From JAPLVB01 sp964353635 (lineage in GTDB: Archaea; Aenigmatarchaeota; Aenigmatarchaeia; QMZP01): a DNA stretch of 17,579 nucleotides. The translations under genes were made by a program, and so were the position numbers. Of the stretch, positions 5,411-12,452 are shown in pieces; positions within the stretch are counted from its first letter, which is position 1; every line of letters starts with the position of its first letter. The notes under the pieces were generated by a model. The model was not told where the DNA came from and searched no databases. It saw nothing but the letters and a program-made list of their open reading frames with translations. The stretch spans positions 1-17,579 of the forward strand of contig CAYGVS010000021.1 in the NCBI GenBank assembly GCA_964353635.1, given 5' to 3'.

Positions 5411-6433
5411 CTAGTATCCGTAGCCCCCACCGCCACCGCCAGCTCCGTTAGTCATTGTTATGGTTATCGATTGAGAAATGTCTGGATTGAGCATGGTTCC
5501 ATCTGGGTTACGCAGGTCTGCTGTTATTGTGTGCGTTCCTGATGTCACGATTGGGAACGTGAATGTAGGTCCTGGTCCTGTGATGAATCCACCATTGCTC
5601 ATGGACACATAGTAATATCCCTGTGCCGGAATGTTAAAGTTCGCTGATGAGAGTGCTACTGTAACTGAAGGCCCCTGCACAGTGCCGCCATTGCTTGGAG
5701 ACAATATTGTTATGGCTGGCTGCGCCCCACCTCCGTTCCCGCCGCCGCTACTTTCAACATTCACGGATATGGTTTGCGATACCTTGGGACTCACTATTGT
5801 ATGGTCCGGGTTTGCCAGTTCTACCATTATCGTGTGGGTTCCTGGGCTGACATCGCTGAAAGTCAATGTGGAGGTCTGATCGTAGGCCATTTTTTCAACA
5901 CCGCCAAGAAACACGTGATAATGCCCTTGTGCTGGAACGTTGAAGTTTGTGGATGCCACTGTCACTGGGAACGAATCTGATACAGTCGCTCCGTTGGATG
6001 GAGCAAGAATCGTCACAGTAGGACTTGCACCTCCGCTACCTGCGCTGTCAGGCACAACTGTTATAGTTATTGCCTGTGAGACTACTGGAGGATTCAAAAG
6101 CGTGTGGTTGGGATTTGCCAGCTCAACCCTTAGTGTGTGCGTTCCAGGAGCAACGTTTGTGAACGTCACTGTGGATGTTGGGTTATAGGCCATGATCACA
6201 CTGCTGTCAAGAAATACATGGTAATGGCCTTGTGCTGGGACGTTGAAATTGCTTGAAGAAACCTCAACTGTGACCGTTGAGCCCCGGACTGTGTCGCCGT
6301 TGGATGGAGATGTCATAGTAACTGTTGGGCTTACTCCTGAGGGCGGTATGTAAGCGCCCTGATAATATACAGCCCCTGCGCTCACTGCAATCACTGAAAT
6401 CACTATTAATGCCAAGATTGCTATTCTTTTCAT
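5411..6433 (-). CDS. secreted protein with three Ig-like repeats (GHYHVFL motif)
   Basis: 340 residues. An N-terminal hydrophobic segment (4-24) is a signal peptide or membrane anchor. Three tandem domains follow (about 36-128, 138-228, 239-328), each with SPSNG..V, a NFN(V/I)PAQG(H/Y)YHVF-type strand, a PGTHT turn and a final SQ-IT strand, joined by Gly/Ser linkers. The tail is GGGGGGYGY. Repeats 1 and 2 keep HYHVFL; repeat 3 is YYYVSM, so the histidines are lost there. The H-x-H core resembles DUF4399-type domains, but I cannot name the family with certainty. Start: the ATG at 6433 has AAGGTGAT 5 nt upstream; a GTG at 6442 lies inside that Shine-Dalgarno. Probably exported and surface-attached; function unknown. 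Confidence 0.85.
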   Translation of the reverse strand: MKRIAILALIVISVIAVSAGAVYYQGAYIPPSGVSPTVTMTSPSNGDTVRGSTVTVEVSSSNFNVPAQGHYHVFLDSSVIMAYNPTSTVTFTNVAPGTHTLRVELANPNHTLLNPPVVSQAITITVVPDSAGSGGASPTVTILAPSNGATVSDSFPVTVASTNFNVPAQGHYHVFLGGVEKMAYDQTSTLTFSDVSPGTHTIMVELANPDHTIVSPKVSQTISVNVESSGGGNGGGAQPAITILSPSNGGTVQGPSVTVALSSANFNIPAQGYYYVSMSNGGFITGPGPTFTFPIVTSGTHTITADLRNPDGTMLNPDISQSITITMTNGAGGGGGGYGY

Positions 6434-6526
6434 ATCAATCACCTTCTTTTTTTTAAGATTTGTTTGAATTTTAAAAGAGTCAAAAGTCGAACGTCTTAAT
6501 GTGCGAATAACGAAGAATCAACTCTT

Positions 6527-6594
6527 GTTATATTAATTAATTTAGAGTATTTAAATATAACACTGTTATATTTCGTCTATAAGCGTAATATAAC
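6527..6594. promoter_or_regulatory. four copies of GTTATATT in alternating orientation (candidate operators)
   Basis: GTTATATT at 6527-6534 and 6565-6572, and its reverse complement AATATAAC at 6554-6561 and 6587-6594, form two inverted repeats. They lie between two divergent genes, 31-98 nt upstream of the TATA box at 6625-6632. The rest of 6443-6624 is AT-rich and has no gene; a TATA-like TTTTAAAA (6471-6478) may serve the minus-strand gene. Confidence 0.5.
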
Positions 6595-6624
6595 TCGTCT
6601 TATTGCCTAAAAATGACCGAAAGC

Positions 6625-6632
6625 TTTAAATA
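6625..6632 (+). promoter_or_regulatory. TATA box for the small membrane protein gene
   Basis: TTTAAATA is centred 26.5 nt upstream of the ATG at 6655. It decides the start: the longer open frame from 6613 would begin upstream of the promoter. Confidence 0.65.
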
Positions 6633-6654
6633 CTGGATTTTTATAGAATGTCCC

Positions 6655-6981
6655 ATGGACATGACAAAAATCGGCAGATGGGCATTCATCGCTGGTTTAG
6701 TAATATCACTAATAGCCGGTTTCATGACAATAGGATGGATGGGGCTTGCAGCTCTTGTTGTGCTGGGAGTCATCGTGGGCATCCTTAACGTAACTGGCAA
6801 GGAAGTGATGCCGTTCCTTCTCGGAACAGTAGCACTTATGATTGTGGGCACAGCACTTTCTTCAGTCTTGGCAGCAGTTCCTCTGGTGCCAGGAATACTT
6901 TCAGCCTTCGTTGCATTCGTTGCAGGCGCTGCGCTGATAGTTGCTTTGAAAGAAGTGTACGCAATCACAAGCTCAAAATAA
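6655..6981 (+). CDS. small four-helix membrane protein, unknown function
   Basis: 108 residues from ATG 6655 (a second ATG at 6661 is equally possible). Almost the whole chain is hydrophobic, with about four membrane segments: residues 9-26, 28-45, 53-75 and 78-95. A short basic start (TKIGR) and an SSK tail suggest both ends lie in the cytoplasm. The pattern resembles small conserved hypothetical membrane proteins of DPANN archaea, but I cannot assign a function. It is transcribed from its own TATA box, apparently leaderless, and is followed by a pyrimidine-rich region (6999-7030) that may terminate it. The four-copy inverted repeat upstream may control it. Confidence 0.75.
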   Translation: MDMTKIGRWAFIAGLVISLIAGFMTIGWMGLAALVVLGVIVGILNVTGKEVMPFLLGTVALMIVGTALSSVLAAVPLVPGILSAFVAFVAGAALIVALKEVYAITSSK

Positions 6982-7127
6982 GCTAACCAGCAAGTAATTG
7001 GTTTTCCTTTCTATTTCTTTTATTTTTTCCTACGCCTCTGGAATCGTTTTCCGATAACGAGGGGCGCTATTAGGTATATTTTCCTGTATAGATTGCTTTA
7101 AATATTGGCTGGCGAAATACATTCCAG
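6982..7127 (+). promoter_or_regulatory. spacer: T-rich terminator region and TATA box of tRNA-Ser
   Basis: T-rich runs at 6999-7030 probably end the preceding transcript. TTTAAATA at 7097-7104 is centred 27.5 nt before G7128, the first base of mature tRNA-Ser, so transcription should begin at or within a few nt of the mature 5' end. Nothing else is seen here. Confidence 0.6.
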
Positions 7128-7166
7128 GCCGAGGTGGCGGAACCTGGCTAACGCGCCAGACTTGAG

Positions 7167-7254
7167 AACAGATATTAGGACTCTCACAGACTTGTCTGTG
7201 AGGGAGTGATTGTTTGGCTTGACTCGGATTCGGCGGAGGATGACGAGTAAAGAT
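7167..7254 (+). other. tRNA intron at 37/38, Ser(TGA)
   Basis: 88 nt. The central helix is only three pairs (CTT 7161-7163 with AAG 7250-7252), so this BHB is relaxed. Contains an 8-10-bp hairpin CTCACAGA (7183-7190) / TCTGTGAG (7195-7202). Confidence 0.8.
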
Positions 7255-7286
7255 ATCTGGTGCCCTTACGGGCGTGCAGGTTCAAA

Positions 7287-7400
7287 CCCTGAGCCTTTCT
7301 TTCCCAAAAGAAAGGCTAAGGCTCACCCAAAGAAATGGATTTACACAATTAACCGATAAAACGGTCAATCGTGCCATTTAACGGGAAGCCCAGGCGAAAA
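7287..7400 (+). other. tRNA intron in the T-loop of Ser(TGA)
   Basis: 114 nt. TTC (7281-7283) pairs with GAA (7396-7398), bulges AA^C and AA^T, intron helix CCTG (7288-7291) / CAGG (7391-7394). Contains an 11-bp hairpin AGCCTTTCTTT (7292-7302) / AAAGAAAGGCT (7307-7317), which competes with TGAGCCTT (7290-7297) / AAGGCTCA (7318-7325). Confidence 0.85.
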
Positions 7401-7415
7401 TCCTGCCCTCGGCGC

Positions 7416-7421
7416 TTTTTT
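7416..7421 (+). terminator. T6 run after tRNA-Ser
   Basis: Six T just past the discriminator. The next gene starts 25 nt later with no visible TATA box, so readthrough into it is likely. Confidence 0.5.
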
Positions 7422-7446
7422 CTTTCTGTGTGCCATAGGAGTAGAC

Positions 7447-8160
7447 ATGAGTGCGAAAATCACAATAATCCCGACATCCCACATAGCAAGGGAGAGCATC
7501 AGGCAGATAAACGAGGCCATTGAAAGAGAGAAACCGGATTGCATAGCGGTCGAGCTGGATGCGGGGAGATACCAGGCCCTTCAGGAGGGAGAAGCGCCGC
7601 TCCTGGAATCCCTGCGTGCGCTTGGGCCGGTTACATTCATTTTTTTCTTCGTACTAAAGGGGTTGCAGGATTCGCTAGGCAGGGCTGTCGGCATCATGCC
7701 GGGAGCGGACATGATGGAAGCTGTCAGGCTGGGCAGGTTAAGAGGGATAAATGTGGCCTTCATTGACAGGGATATCGGAGAAACCTTCCTCAGGATAAAG
7801 GCAGTGCCAGCAAGGGAGAAGATGAGGCTTCTCCTTTTTGCTCTCATGGCTGCCACGGGCCTCGGATTGAAAATAGCCAGGCAGCCTGGAGACAAAAAAT
7901 CATTTGATCTCTCAAAAGTCCCGCCAGAGAATCTTGTGGAAGAGGCTTTGATCATCCTGAAGAGGCGTTTCCCTTGGCTTCATAGGATACTCATCGAGGA
8001 AAGGAATGCATACATGGCCCAGAGGATAGGCAAGCTGTCCACGAGATACAATAATGTTTTGGTGGTTGTCGGGGCAGGCCATGCAAAAGGAATTGAAGAA
8101 ATCCTTTTTGGGAACCAATGGAGCGTGCCCTCAGCAACTTTCACTGTCATAGCACGCTGA
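7447..8160 (+). CDS. TraB/PrgY-family membrane-associated protein
   Basis: 237 residues. The TraB/PrgY/GumN superfamily is named for bacterial pheromone-shutdown proteins, and a protease-like role has been proposed; the archaeal function is not known. Family motifs are visible: PTSH (9-12, usually GTSH), VELD (35-38), the RLRGINVAFIDRDIGET region (97-112), EERNAYM (184-190) and VVGAGH (207-212) near the end. One hydrophobic segment (62-70) and another around 128-140 may contact the membrane. At 237 residues it is the short form, lacking the C-terminal membrane domain of many archaeal homologues. GGAG lies 8 nt before the ATG. It follows tRNA-Ser without its own TATA box, and its 3' end overlaps the DUF116 gene on the other strand by 14 nt. 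Confidence 0.85.
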   Translation: MSAKITIIPTSHIARESIRQINEAIEREKPDCIAVELDAGRYQALQEGEAPLLESLRALGPVTFIFFFVLKGLQDSLGRAVGIMPGADMMEAVRLGRLRGINVAFIDRDIGETFLRIKAVPAREKMRLLLFALMAATGLGLKIARQPGDKKSFDLSKVPPENLVEEALIILKRRFPWLHRILIEERNAYMAQRIGKLSTRYNNVLVVVGAGHAKGIEEILFGNQWSVPSATFTVIAR

Positions 8161-8677
8161 ACACATGTTCCAGCTCCACATCGGTATTGACGCAACCGCT
8201 TTTAAGGAGCTCAATGGCCAGGTAAGGAATCCTGACCTGCTCAAGGTCCTCAGCTGCCATAAGTATCTCCTTCATGCAGGCGACACCAAGTACAGCCTTC
8301 GGCCTGTGGCTAATTATTATCTTTGATATCATGGAGCCGCCAGGGCATATGAAGACCTTGTAGCCAAGGCCTTCTGCCCTGGCCTTTATTGCAGAAACCT
8401 TGCATTCAGCCGAGCAGCTCATGCAATGGTAGCCGTTCTCATCAAGGACGGCTTTGCAGTTCGGCTTCCTGAGGCATTGAGGAAGAAAGACTATCTTGCG
8501 ACCGGGCTCCGCAGCATTGAACTTCTCCTTGTAGTGGTCATTCTTGAACTCTATGTAAAGCCTGTCTATGTTCTCGGGCTTGAGGCCTACAAGCCTTATG
8601 GTCCTTTTAAGAGCGCGTTTTGTGCTGAAGTCAACGCCGGCTTCAATCATTTCCTGGATGAACTTTTTCAAGAGCAT
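8147..8677 (-). CDS. DUF116 family cysteine-rich protein
   Basis: 176 residues. DUF116 proteins are conserved in archaea and some bacteria without an established biochemical role. Eight cysteines are visible: C68, C74, C85, C88, C92 and C111 in the motif series PQCLRKPNC, YHCMSCSAEC and ICPGGSMISK, then C134 (GVACMKE) and C162. The first five are spaced like a zinc or Fe-S site, which is inference. The fold ends with the family's conserved IPYLAIELLKSGCVNTDV. The ATG at 8677 has a weak GAGG just upstream; an internal ATG at 8650 is possible. It lies 37 nt downstream of htpX and may be cotranscribed with it. Confidence 0.85.
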   Translation of the reverse strand: MLLKKFIQEMIEAGVDFSTKRALKRTIRLVGLKPENIDRLYIEFKNDHYKEKFNAAEPGRKIVFLPQCLRKPNCKAVLDENGYHCMSCSAECKVSAIKARAEGLGYKVFICPGGSMISKIIISHRPKAVLGVACMKEILMAAEDLEQVRIPYLAIELLKSGCVNTDVELEHVFSVL

Positions 8678-8714
8678 CGCCTCTTATCGGATATCATGCC
8701 TTTATGAAAGCAGC

Positions 8715-9545
8715 CTAATCTCTGCCTTCCATCTCTTTGAGCCTGCGTATCCTCTGCTCGATGGAAGGGTGTGTGGAGAACATGTTCACGAACCAGCCTG
8801 ACTGGAAGGGATTGACTATCCACATATGGGATGTGGCGCTCGAGCCTCTCATGGGCTGGTGTTTTGCGACTTCAGATATCTTCCTCAGGGCTGATGCAAG
8901 GCCCTCTGGATTCTTAGTCAGCAGGGCTCCGTACCTGTCCGCTTTGTATTCCCTGGAGCGGGAGATGGCCATCCTTATCATGAGCGCTGCCAGCGGAGCG
9001 AAGATGACAACAAGTATCAGGCCTATAATGCCTGCTGATCCTCGATTATCGCTGCCACCGTATATGGAAAAGTACCCTATCTGCGCTAAATAAGATATGG
9101 CTCCGGCAAGCGTCGCAGCAATGGTGGATACAAGGATATCCCTGTTTGCAATGTGCCCGAGCTCATGGGACAGCACGCCCTCCATCTCCTGGTCATTGAG
9201 GCTCCTCAGCCCCTCTGTGACGGCTAGGGCTGAATGCCTGGGGTTCCTCCCGGTCGCAAAAGCGTTCGGGGCATTGCTGGGAACTATGTAAACCTTAGGC
9301 GCGGGAATGCTGGCTTCACGGCTGAGCTTCTCGACCATCTGGTTCAGCTTCGTGTCCTGGCTGGGCTTTGCCCTGTAAATCCCCAGGACAATCTTGTCAG
9401 AGAACCAGAATGATAGGAAATTAATCGCAATTGCCAGCGCAAGCGCTACACCCATCCCGAACATTCCTCCGAGGAAATACCCGATTCCCATGAAAATGCC
9501 TGTGAGAATCCCGAATAGCAGTATCGTTCCGAACGTAAAAACCAC
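8715..9545 (-). CDS. htpX: HtpX-type M48 membrane zinc metalloprotease
   Basis: 276 residues. HtpX is an integral membrane protease that degrades damaged membrane proteins. Two N-terminal membrane helices (4-28 and 31-49) precede the catalytic domain. The zinc site is HELGH (127-131, E128 catalytic) with third ligand E199 in SREYKADRYGA. Two further hydrophobic segments (141-160 and 171-193) lie between them. The family motif NAFATGRNPRHSALAVTEGL (94-113) is intact, and length is standard. The start is GTG at 9545; a TATA box centred 26 nt upstream makes it leaderless and supports this unusual start. The DUF116 gene follows after 37 nt. Confidence 0.95.
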   Translation of the reverse strand: MVFTFGTILLFGILTGIFMGIGYFLGGMFGMGVALALAIAINFLSFWFSDKIVLGIYRAKPSQDTKLNQMVEKLSREASIPAPKVYIVPSNAPNAFATGRNPRHSALAVTEGLRSLNDQEMEGVLSHELGHIANRDILVSTIAATLAGAISYLAQIGYFSIYGGSDNRGSAGIIGLILVVIFAPLAALMIRMAISRSREYKADRYGALLTKNPEGLASALRKISEVAKHQPMRGSSATSHMWIVNPFQSGWFVNMFSTHPSIEQRIRRLKEMEGRD

Positions 9546-9567
9546 TCGAAGAATATCTGAATTGCTG

Positions 9568-9575
9568 TTATATAA
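9568..9575 (-). promoter_or_regulatory. TATA box for htpX
   Basis: TTATATAA centred 26-27 nt upstream of the GTG start at 9545 predicts a leaderless transcript and fixes the start codon. Confidence 0.65.
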
Positions 9576-9617
9576 GCTTTGTCCCGGCCCTTTGGCAGCT
9601 GCCGGATTTCGGGGATT

Positions 9618-9923
9618 TCAGAGCCTGTCCTTGCTCGCCTTGTCTTTATACTCTTTTATTATTGCGTCGAACTCGCCGCTCCTGAACCTTTCTTCCGCCA
9701 GCTCTTTTCCTATACCTATATAAAGATACCCAAGGGAATCACTGGTTTGGCTAATAACTGATATATAAGGCGGCTTTTTTTTCTCCTCAAAAGTGATTTG
9801 TTTTCCTTCAATCGCATCGTTGATTAGATTGTCCTTTGCAGCGAAGTAAGTACCTGTGTTAGTAGCTCCGACTAAACAGAGCGCGACCGCTGCTCCCCCA
9901 ACTAAATTGCTTATGTATCCCAT
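9618..9923 (-). CDS. small protein with one N-terminal membrane helix, unknown function
   Basis: 101 residues. A hydrophobic segment (about 5-28, ISNLVGGAAVALCLVGATNTGTYFAA) is followed by a hydrophilic, Lys/Glu-rich C-terminal part with a basic helical end (DAIIKEYKDKASKDRL). I see no known motif. An AT-rich TATA-like region (9943-9960) lies 24-33 nt upstream of the ATG. It is separated by 72 nt from htpX, and that spacer contains the htpX promoter, so the two are probably transcribed separately. It could be a small regulatory membrane protein, but no function is supported. Gene-likeness rests on the promoter, the full-length frame and the coherent topology. Confidence 0.6.
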   Translation of the reverse strand: MGYISNLVGGAAVALCLVGATNTGTYFAAKDNLINDAIEGKQITFEEKKKPPYISVISQTSDSLGYLYIGIGKELAEERFRSGEFDAIIKEYKDKASKDRL

Positions 9924-9967
9924 TGTTTCACAATTCCTGATTGATAATAAGCTTTTTAAATTGTATG

Positions 9968-10450
9968 TTATCTCACCTTCATAACAGCCTTCCTGATAAT
10001 CTGCTCAGCCACCCATCCCGGCTTCCTCCCGGTCGTGTCTATTTCCAGTATCCTTTTCGCTTTCTCCAGAGCCTCTGCTTTGACGACTTCCATTATCTCA
10101 GCCTCTATGTTCTCCTCAATCTTCCTTTTTGGCCATCCGGATTTTTGCATCCTCTTCCTGAGCTCTCCCGGGTTTGTGCGCAGGATCACCACGAAATCGC
10201 ATGGGAGATCGTGAGAATAATGGGATTCCAGGATAAGGTTTTTCTCTTTTTTAGAGATTCTTGAGACCTCGGACCTGAGCCTCCTCAGGTCTACTATCCT
10301 GGACCTCCTGGACCTGTCGTAGCCCAGGTAGAGCTTTTTCTCCTTGGCTAGCTGGTTCAGGCTCACAAGCCTCCAGCCGAGCTTTTTTGCTAAAGCTTTG
10401 GCTACAGAGGTTTTTCCTGTCTGCGGGGTTCCTGAGATTGAGATTATCAT
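9968..10450 (-). CDS. AK6/Fap7-like adenylate kinase family protein
   Basis: 160 residues. AK6 (hCINAP/Fap7) proteins are atypical adenylate kinases/ATPases that assist small-ribosomal-subunit assembly through uS11; the archaeal members are thought to do the same. The P-loop is GTPQTGKT (7-14), with Q where GTPGTGKT is usual. The AK6 pattern follows: LNQLAKEKKLYLGYD (32-46), a short NMP region, LILESHYSHDLPCDFVVILRTNPGELRKRM (72-101) with the family's ESHYSH, and a Trp-containing lid GWPKRKIEENIEAEIMEV (104-121). It lies 12 nt downstream of the transglutaminase-like gene and is probably in one operon with it. No strong Shine-Dalgarno is visible (AAGGGA at -10). Confidence 0.85.
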   Translation of the reverse strand: MIISISGTPQTGKTSVAKALAKKLGWRLVSLNQLAKEKKLYLGYDRSRRSRIVDLRRLRSEVSRISKKEKNLILESHYSHDLPCDFVVILRTNPGELRKRMQKSGWPKRKIEENIEAEIMEVVKAEALEKAKRILEIDTTGRKPGWVAEQIIRKAVMKVR

Positions 10451-10462
10451 AAAATCCCTTGC

Positions 10463-12403
10463 TTATGAGCTTCCTGTGAACATCCCCGCAACCCAGTCAA
10501 TCATGCCCTGGAACCATGCGACTATCTCCTCCCACCATTGGGACTGGTCCTTCACTTCCAGTATGCCCCACCAGCCGTCCTGGTATTGCTGGGAGTCTGA
10601 TATGAGCGTTATGGATACTGTTTTGGCTCCCGTAATCGCAGGCGCATACGGGAAGAGGTACGTCTTGGATTCGGATGGCCCAAGAGAGACCCATTTGGAG
10701 GATGCAAACCCATCAACGCTGAGCTTCATGGTGCCTGAGAATCCAGTTAGCGCCTTGACAGTGACATTTATGCTGATATCTGATTTTACAGTGCAGTCCT
10801 TGGGAAGAGAGATGTTGGATATCTGGATGCTTCTTTGCGATACCACAGTCACGTTGCTCGCCACCAAATCCCCTGAAGATGAGAAGAATGCAAGCTCATA
10901 GGTCCCCTGAGCAGCGGGCGCCTTGAGCTTCCATGTGACGTCAGCCTGGTCGCCTGGCTTGAGGGATAGGTCCTTGGTCTGCACCAGTCCTGAAAAGAAT
11001 ACATAGAGGCTCACGCTTTCCGTTGAGCTTCCTTTGTTAATCACAGACGTCTGGAGTTCAAAGCTCTGTCCGGGGGTAAGGACGCTTTGGCTGTTCGCGC
11101 TTGCGCTGACCTTTTTTGGCTTCCCTGACTCAACGTTTATGCTGACTGTCTTTTCAGCACCAGCACCGTAGATTATCACAGGGCATGTGTAAATCATGTT
11201 GCTCTCAATCTGCGGCGTCCTGGCGAACCAGTATGCTTCTTGTGAGCCGCAGAAGCCTGCATTCTGCCTTTTTGTGGAGAGGGAGAGGAATTCCTGGCCG
11301 TTCTCCATTACGCAGCTTTTTGCGTTAACTGATGTGAGAATGCACTGGGAGGAAGGAGTCAGGAATGTTGCCTTTATCATGGAATAGCTGCCGCCTGTGG
11401 AATTGGCAGGCACTGCTGTTGCTTCTATACTGATTTTTGGGGATTCCTTGTGGGATATCACCTTTATCTGGGGCTCGCCCTTGTTCCAGTCAATGGTTAT
11501 CTGGCCTCCCCTTACCTCTATGTGCTCGCTGAAGTTGGAGTCAGGAAGGTCTGCTATCTTTATGTGGGTCGAGTCAACGGGAGACTCCAGCCATGTGGGA
11601 TCAAGGCTCATGGTTTTGCCCATCTGGTCAACCTCTACCCATCCATGCTGGCCCCAGCTCTCTGAATACGCATAGCCTACGACATATCTCGGGCTGTAGT
11701 CCAGGACATGGAGCATGGATACGAGAAGGTTTGAGAACTCGTCGCATGCGCCTTCCCTGTTTGTGTATGTCCATTCCGCGGACTGGGAGAATGCCTTGGC
11801 CTCATCGCTATAGGCCACGTTCTCATGGACCCACTGGGTGAGCCTGAAGAACCTCTGAATGTCATCAAGACCATAGGCAGATGTGTATGCTTCCTGGGCT
11901 ATCTCTTTGTTGGCGATGGTGAAGCCTGTGACAGGGAAATCCTTGTTCTTTGCAGGAACCTCCCTCTCGAAGACCTCCACATCAGTCACGATCCTGTAGT
12001 CTATCTTCTTCTTGAGCTCAGGCACGTCCCAGTAAAGGGTGAGCATCTTGTTCCCCCATACGTCATCCATTATGTAATACCTGTCCGGGCCTTCCACTGC
12101 CTTAATGGCTGAAAACTGCCTGCTGGTGTTCTGCGGCACCGCGATGGTCACCTTGAGCTCGCTTGCCTTCTGGAAAGGGCTGTTGTCGTATAGGAAGACA
12201 GAGCCAGACCTGGACACCTCAGCATGAAGATAGCTCACTGCTTCAGGGTCCTTTATCTCCTGGACAGCCTGGAACTGGAAAGTTGAGTAAGATATCGGGA
12301 AGTCCGCAGAGTTTTCATAATATATCCCTTCGCTCTGTTCCTGGGCCAGTGCAAAAGGCATGGCTAGCAAAAAGGCAGCCAGGAGAAAAAGCTTCATTAG
12401 CAT
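10463..12403 (-). CDS. secreted transglutaminase-like (cysteine protease fold) protein
   Basis: 646 residues. A signal peptide (1-20, ending FALA/QE) leads to a beta-rich N-terminal domain (about 25-150), then a transglutaminase-like domain (about 175-275). The Cys-His-Asp triad is visible: C220 in REGACDEFSNLL, H253 in GQHGWVEV and D268 in MSLDPTW. The remainder (about 330-610) is Ig-like and adhesin-like beta domains. The C-terminus is a Trp-rich amphipathic stretch (QWWEEIVAWFQGMIDWVAGMF) that may sit on the membrane. Such proteins are thought to be extracellular peptidases or cross-linkers; the substrate is unknown. Start: ATG at 12403 or 12397; the TATA box TTTATTAAA at 12423-12431 allows a leaderless start at either. 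It heads a two-gene unit with the AK6-like gene. Confidence 0.88.
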   Translation of the reverse strand: MLMKLFLLAAFLLAMPFALAQEQSEGIYYENSADFPISYSTFQFQAVQEIKDPEAVSYLHAEVSRSGSVFLYDNSPFQKASELKVTIAVPQNTSRQFSAIKAVEGPDRYYIMDDVWGNKMLTLYWDVPELKKKIDYRIVTDVEVFEREVPAKNKDFPVTGFTIANKEIAQEAYTSAYGLDDIQRFFRLTQWVHENVAYSDEAKAFSQSAEWTYTNREGACDEFSNLLVSMLHVLDYSPRYVVGYAYSESWGQHGWVEVDQMGKTMSLDPTWLESPVDSTHIKIADLPDSNFSEHIEVRGGQITIDWNKGEPQIKVISHKESPKISIEATAVPANSTGGSYSMIKATFLTPSSQCILTSVNAKSCVMENGQEFLSLSTKRQNAGFCGSQEAYWFARTPQIESNMIYTCPVIIYGAGAEKTVSINVESGKPKKVSASANSQSVLTPGQSFELQTSVINKGSSTESVSLYVFFSGLVQTKDLSLKPGDQADVTWKLKAPAAQGTYELAFFSSSGDLVASNVTVVSQRSIQISNISLPKDCTVKSDISINVTVKALTGFSGTMKLSVDGFASSKWVSLGPSESKTYLFPYAPAITGAKTVSITLISDSQQYQDGWWGILEVKDQSQWWEEIVAWFQGMIDWVAGMFTGSS

Positions 12404-12422
12404 ATATGTCTATTGTTGAAAA

Positions 12423-12431
12423 TTTAATAAA
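12423..12431. promoter_or_regulatory. shared divergent TATA element between the transglutaminase-like gene and rfcS
   Basis: TTTAATAAA on plus reads TTTATTAAA on minus. On minus it is 24-30 nt before the ATGs at 12403/12397. On plus it predicts a start near 12453, exactly where the hairpin-forming rfcS leader begins. Confidence 0.55.
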
Positions 12432-12452
12432 TACCCGGACAATTAGGAACAG

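Larger units (their letters stand above)
7128..7414 (+). tRNA. tRNA-Ser(TGA) with two long introns (37/38 and T-loop)
   Basis: Acceptor GCCGAGG (7128-7134) / CCTCGGC (7407-7413), discriminator G7414 as expected for Ser. D-stem GCG (7137-7139) / CGC (7152-7154); anticodon stem CCAGA (7156-7160) / TCTGG (7256-7260); anticodon TGA 7163-7165. Long variable arm GCCC-TTAC-GGGC (7262-7273); T-stem GCAGG (7276-7280) / CCTGC (7402-7406). Removing 7167-7254 (88 nt) and 7287-7400 (114 nt) leaves 85 nt with T-loop TTCAAAT. At 287 nt the gene is over three times the mature RNA. A TATA box sits 27 nt upstream and a T6 run follows 1 nt downstream. Confidence 0.93.

Noticed and set aside
7167..7254. Possible C/D guide RNA in the tRNA-Ser anticodon intron (GTGATTG, AGGATGA)
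   Set aside because: Boxes are imperfect and no D box follows in the correct place.
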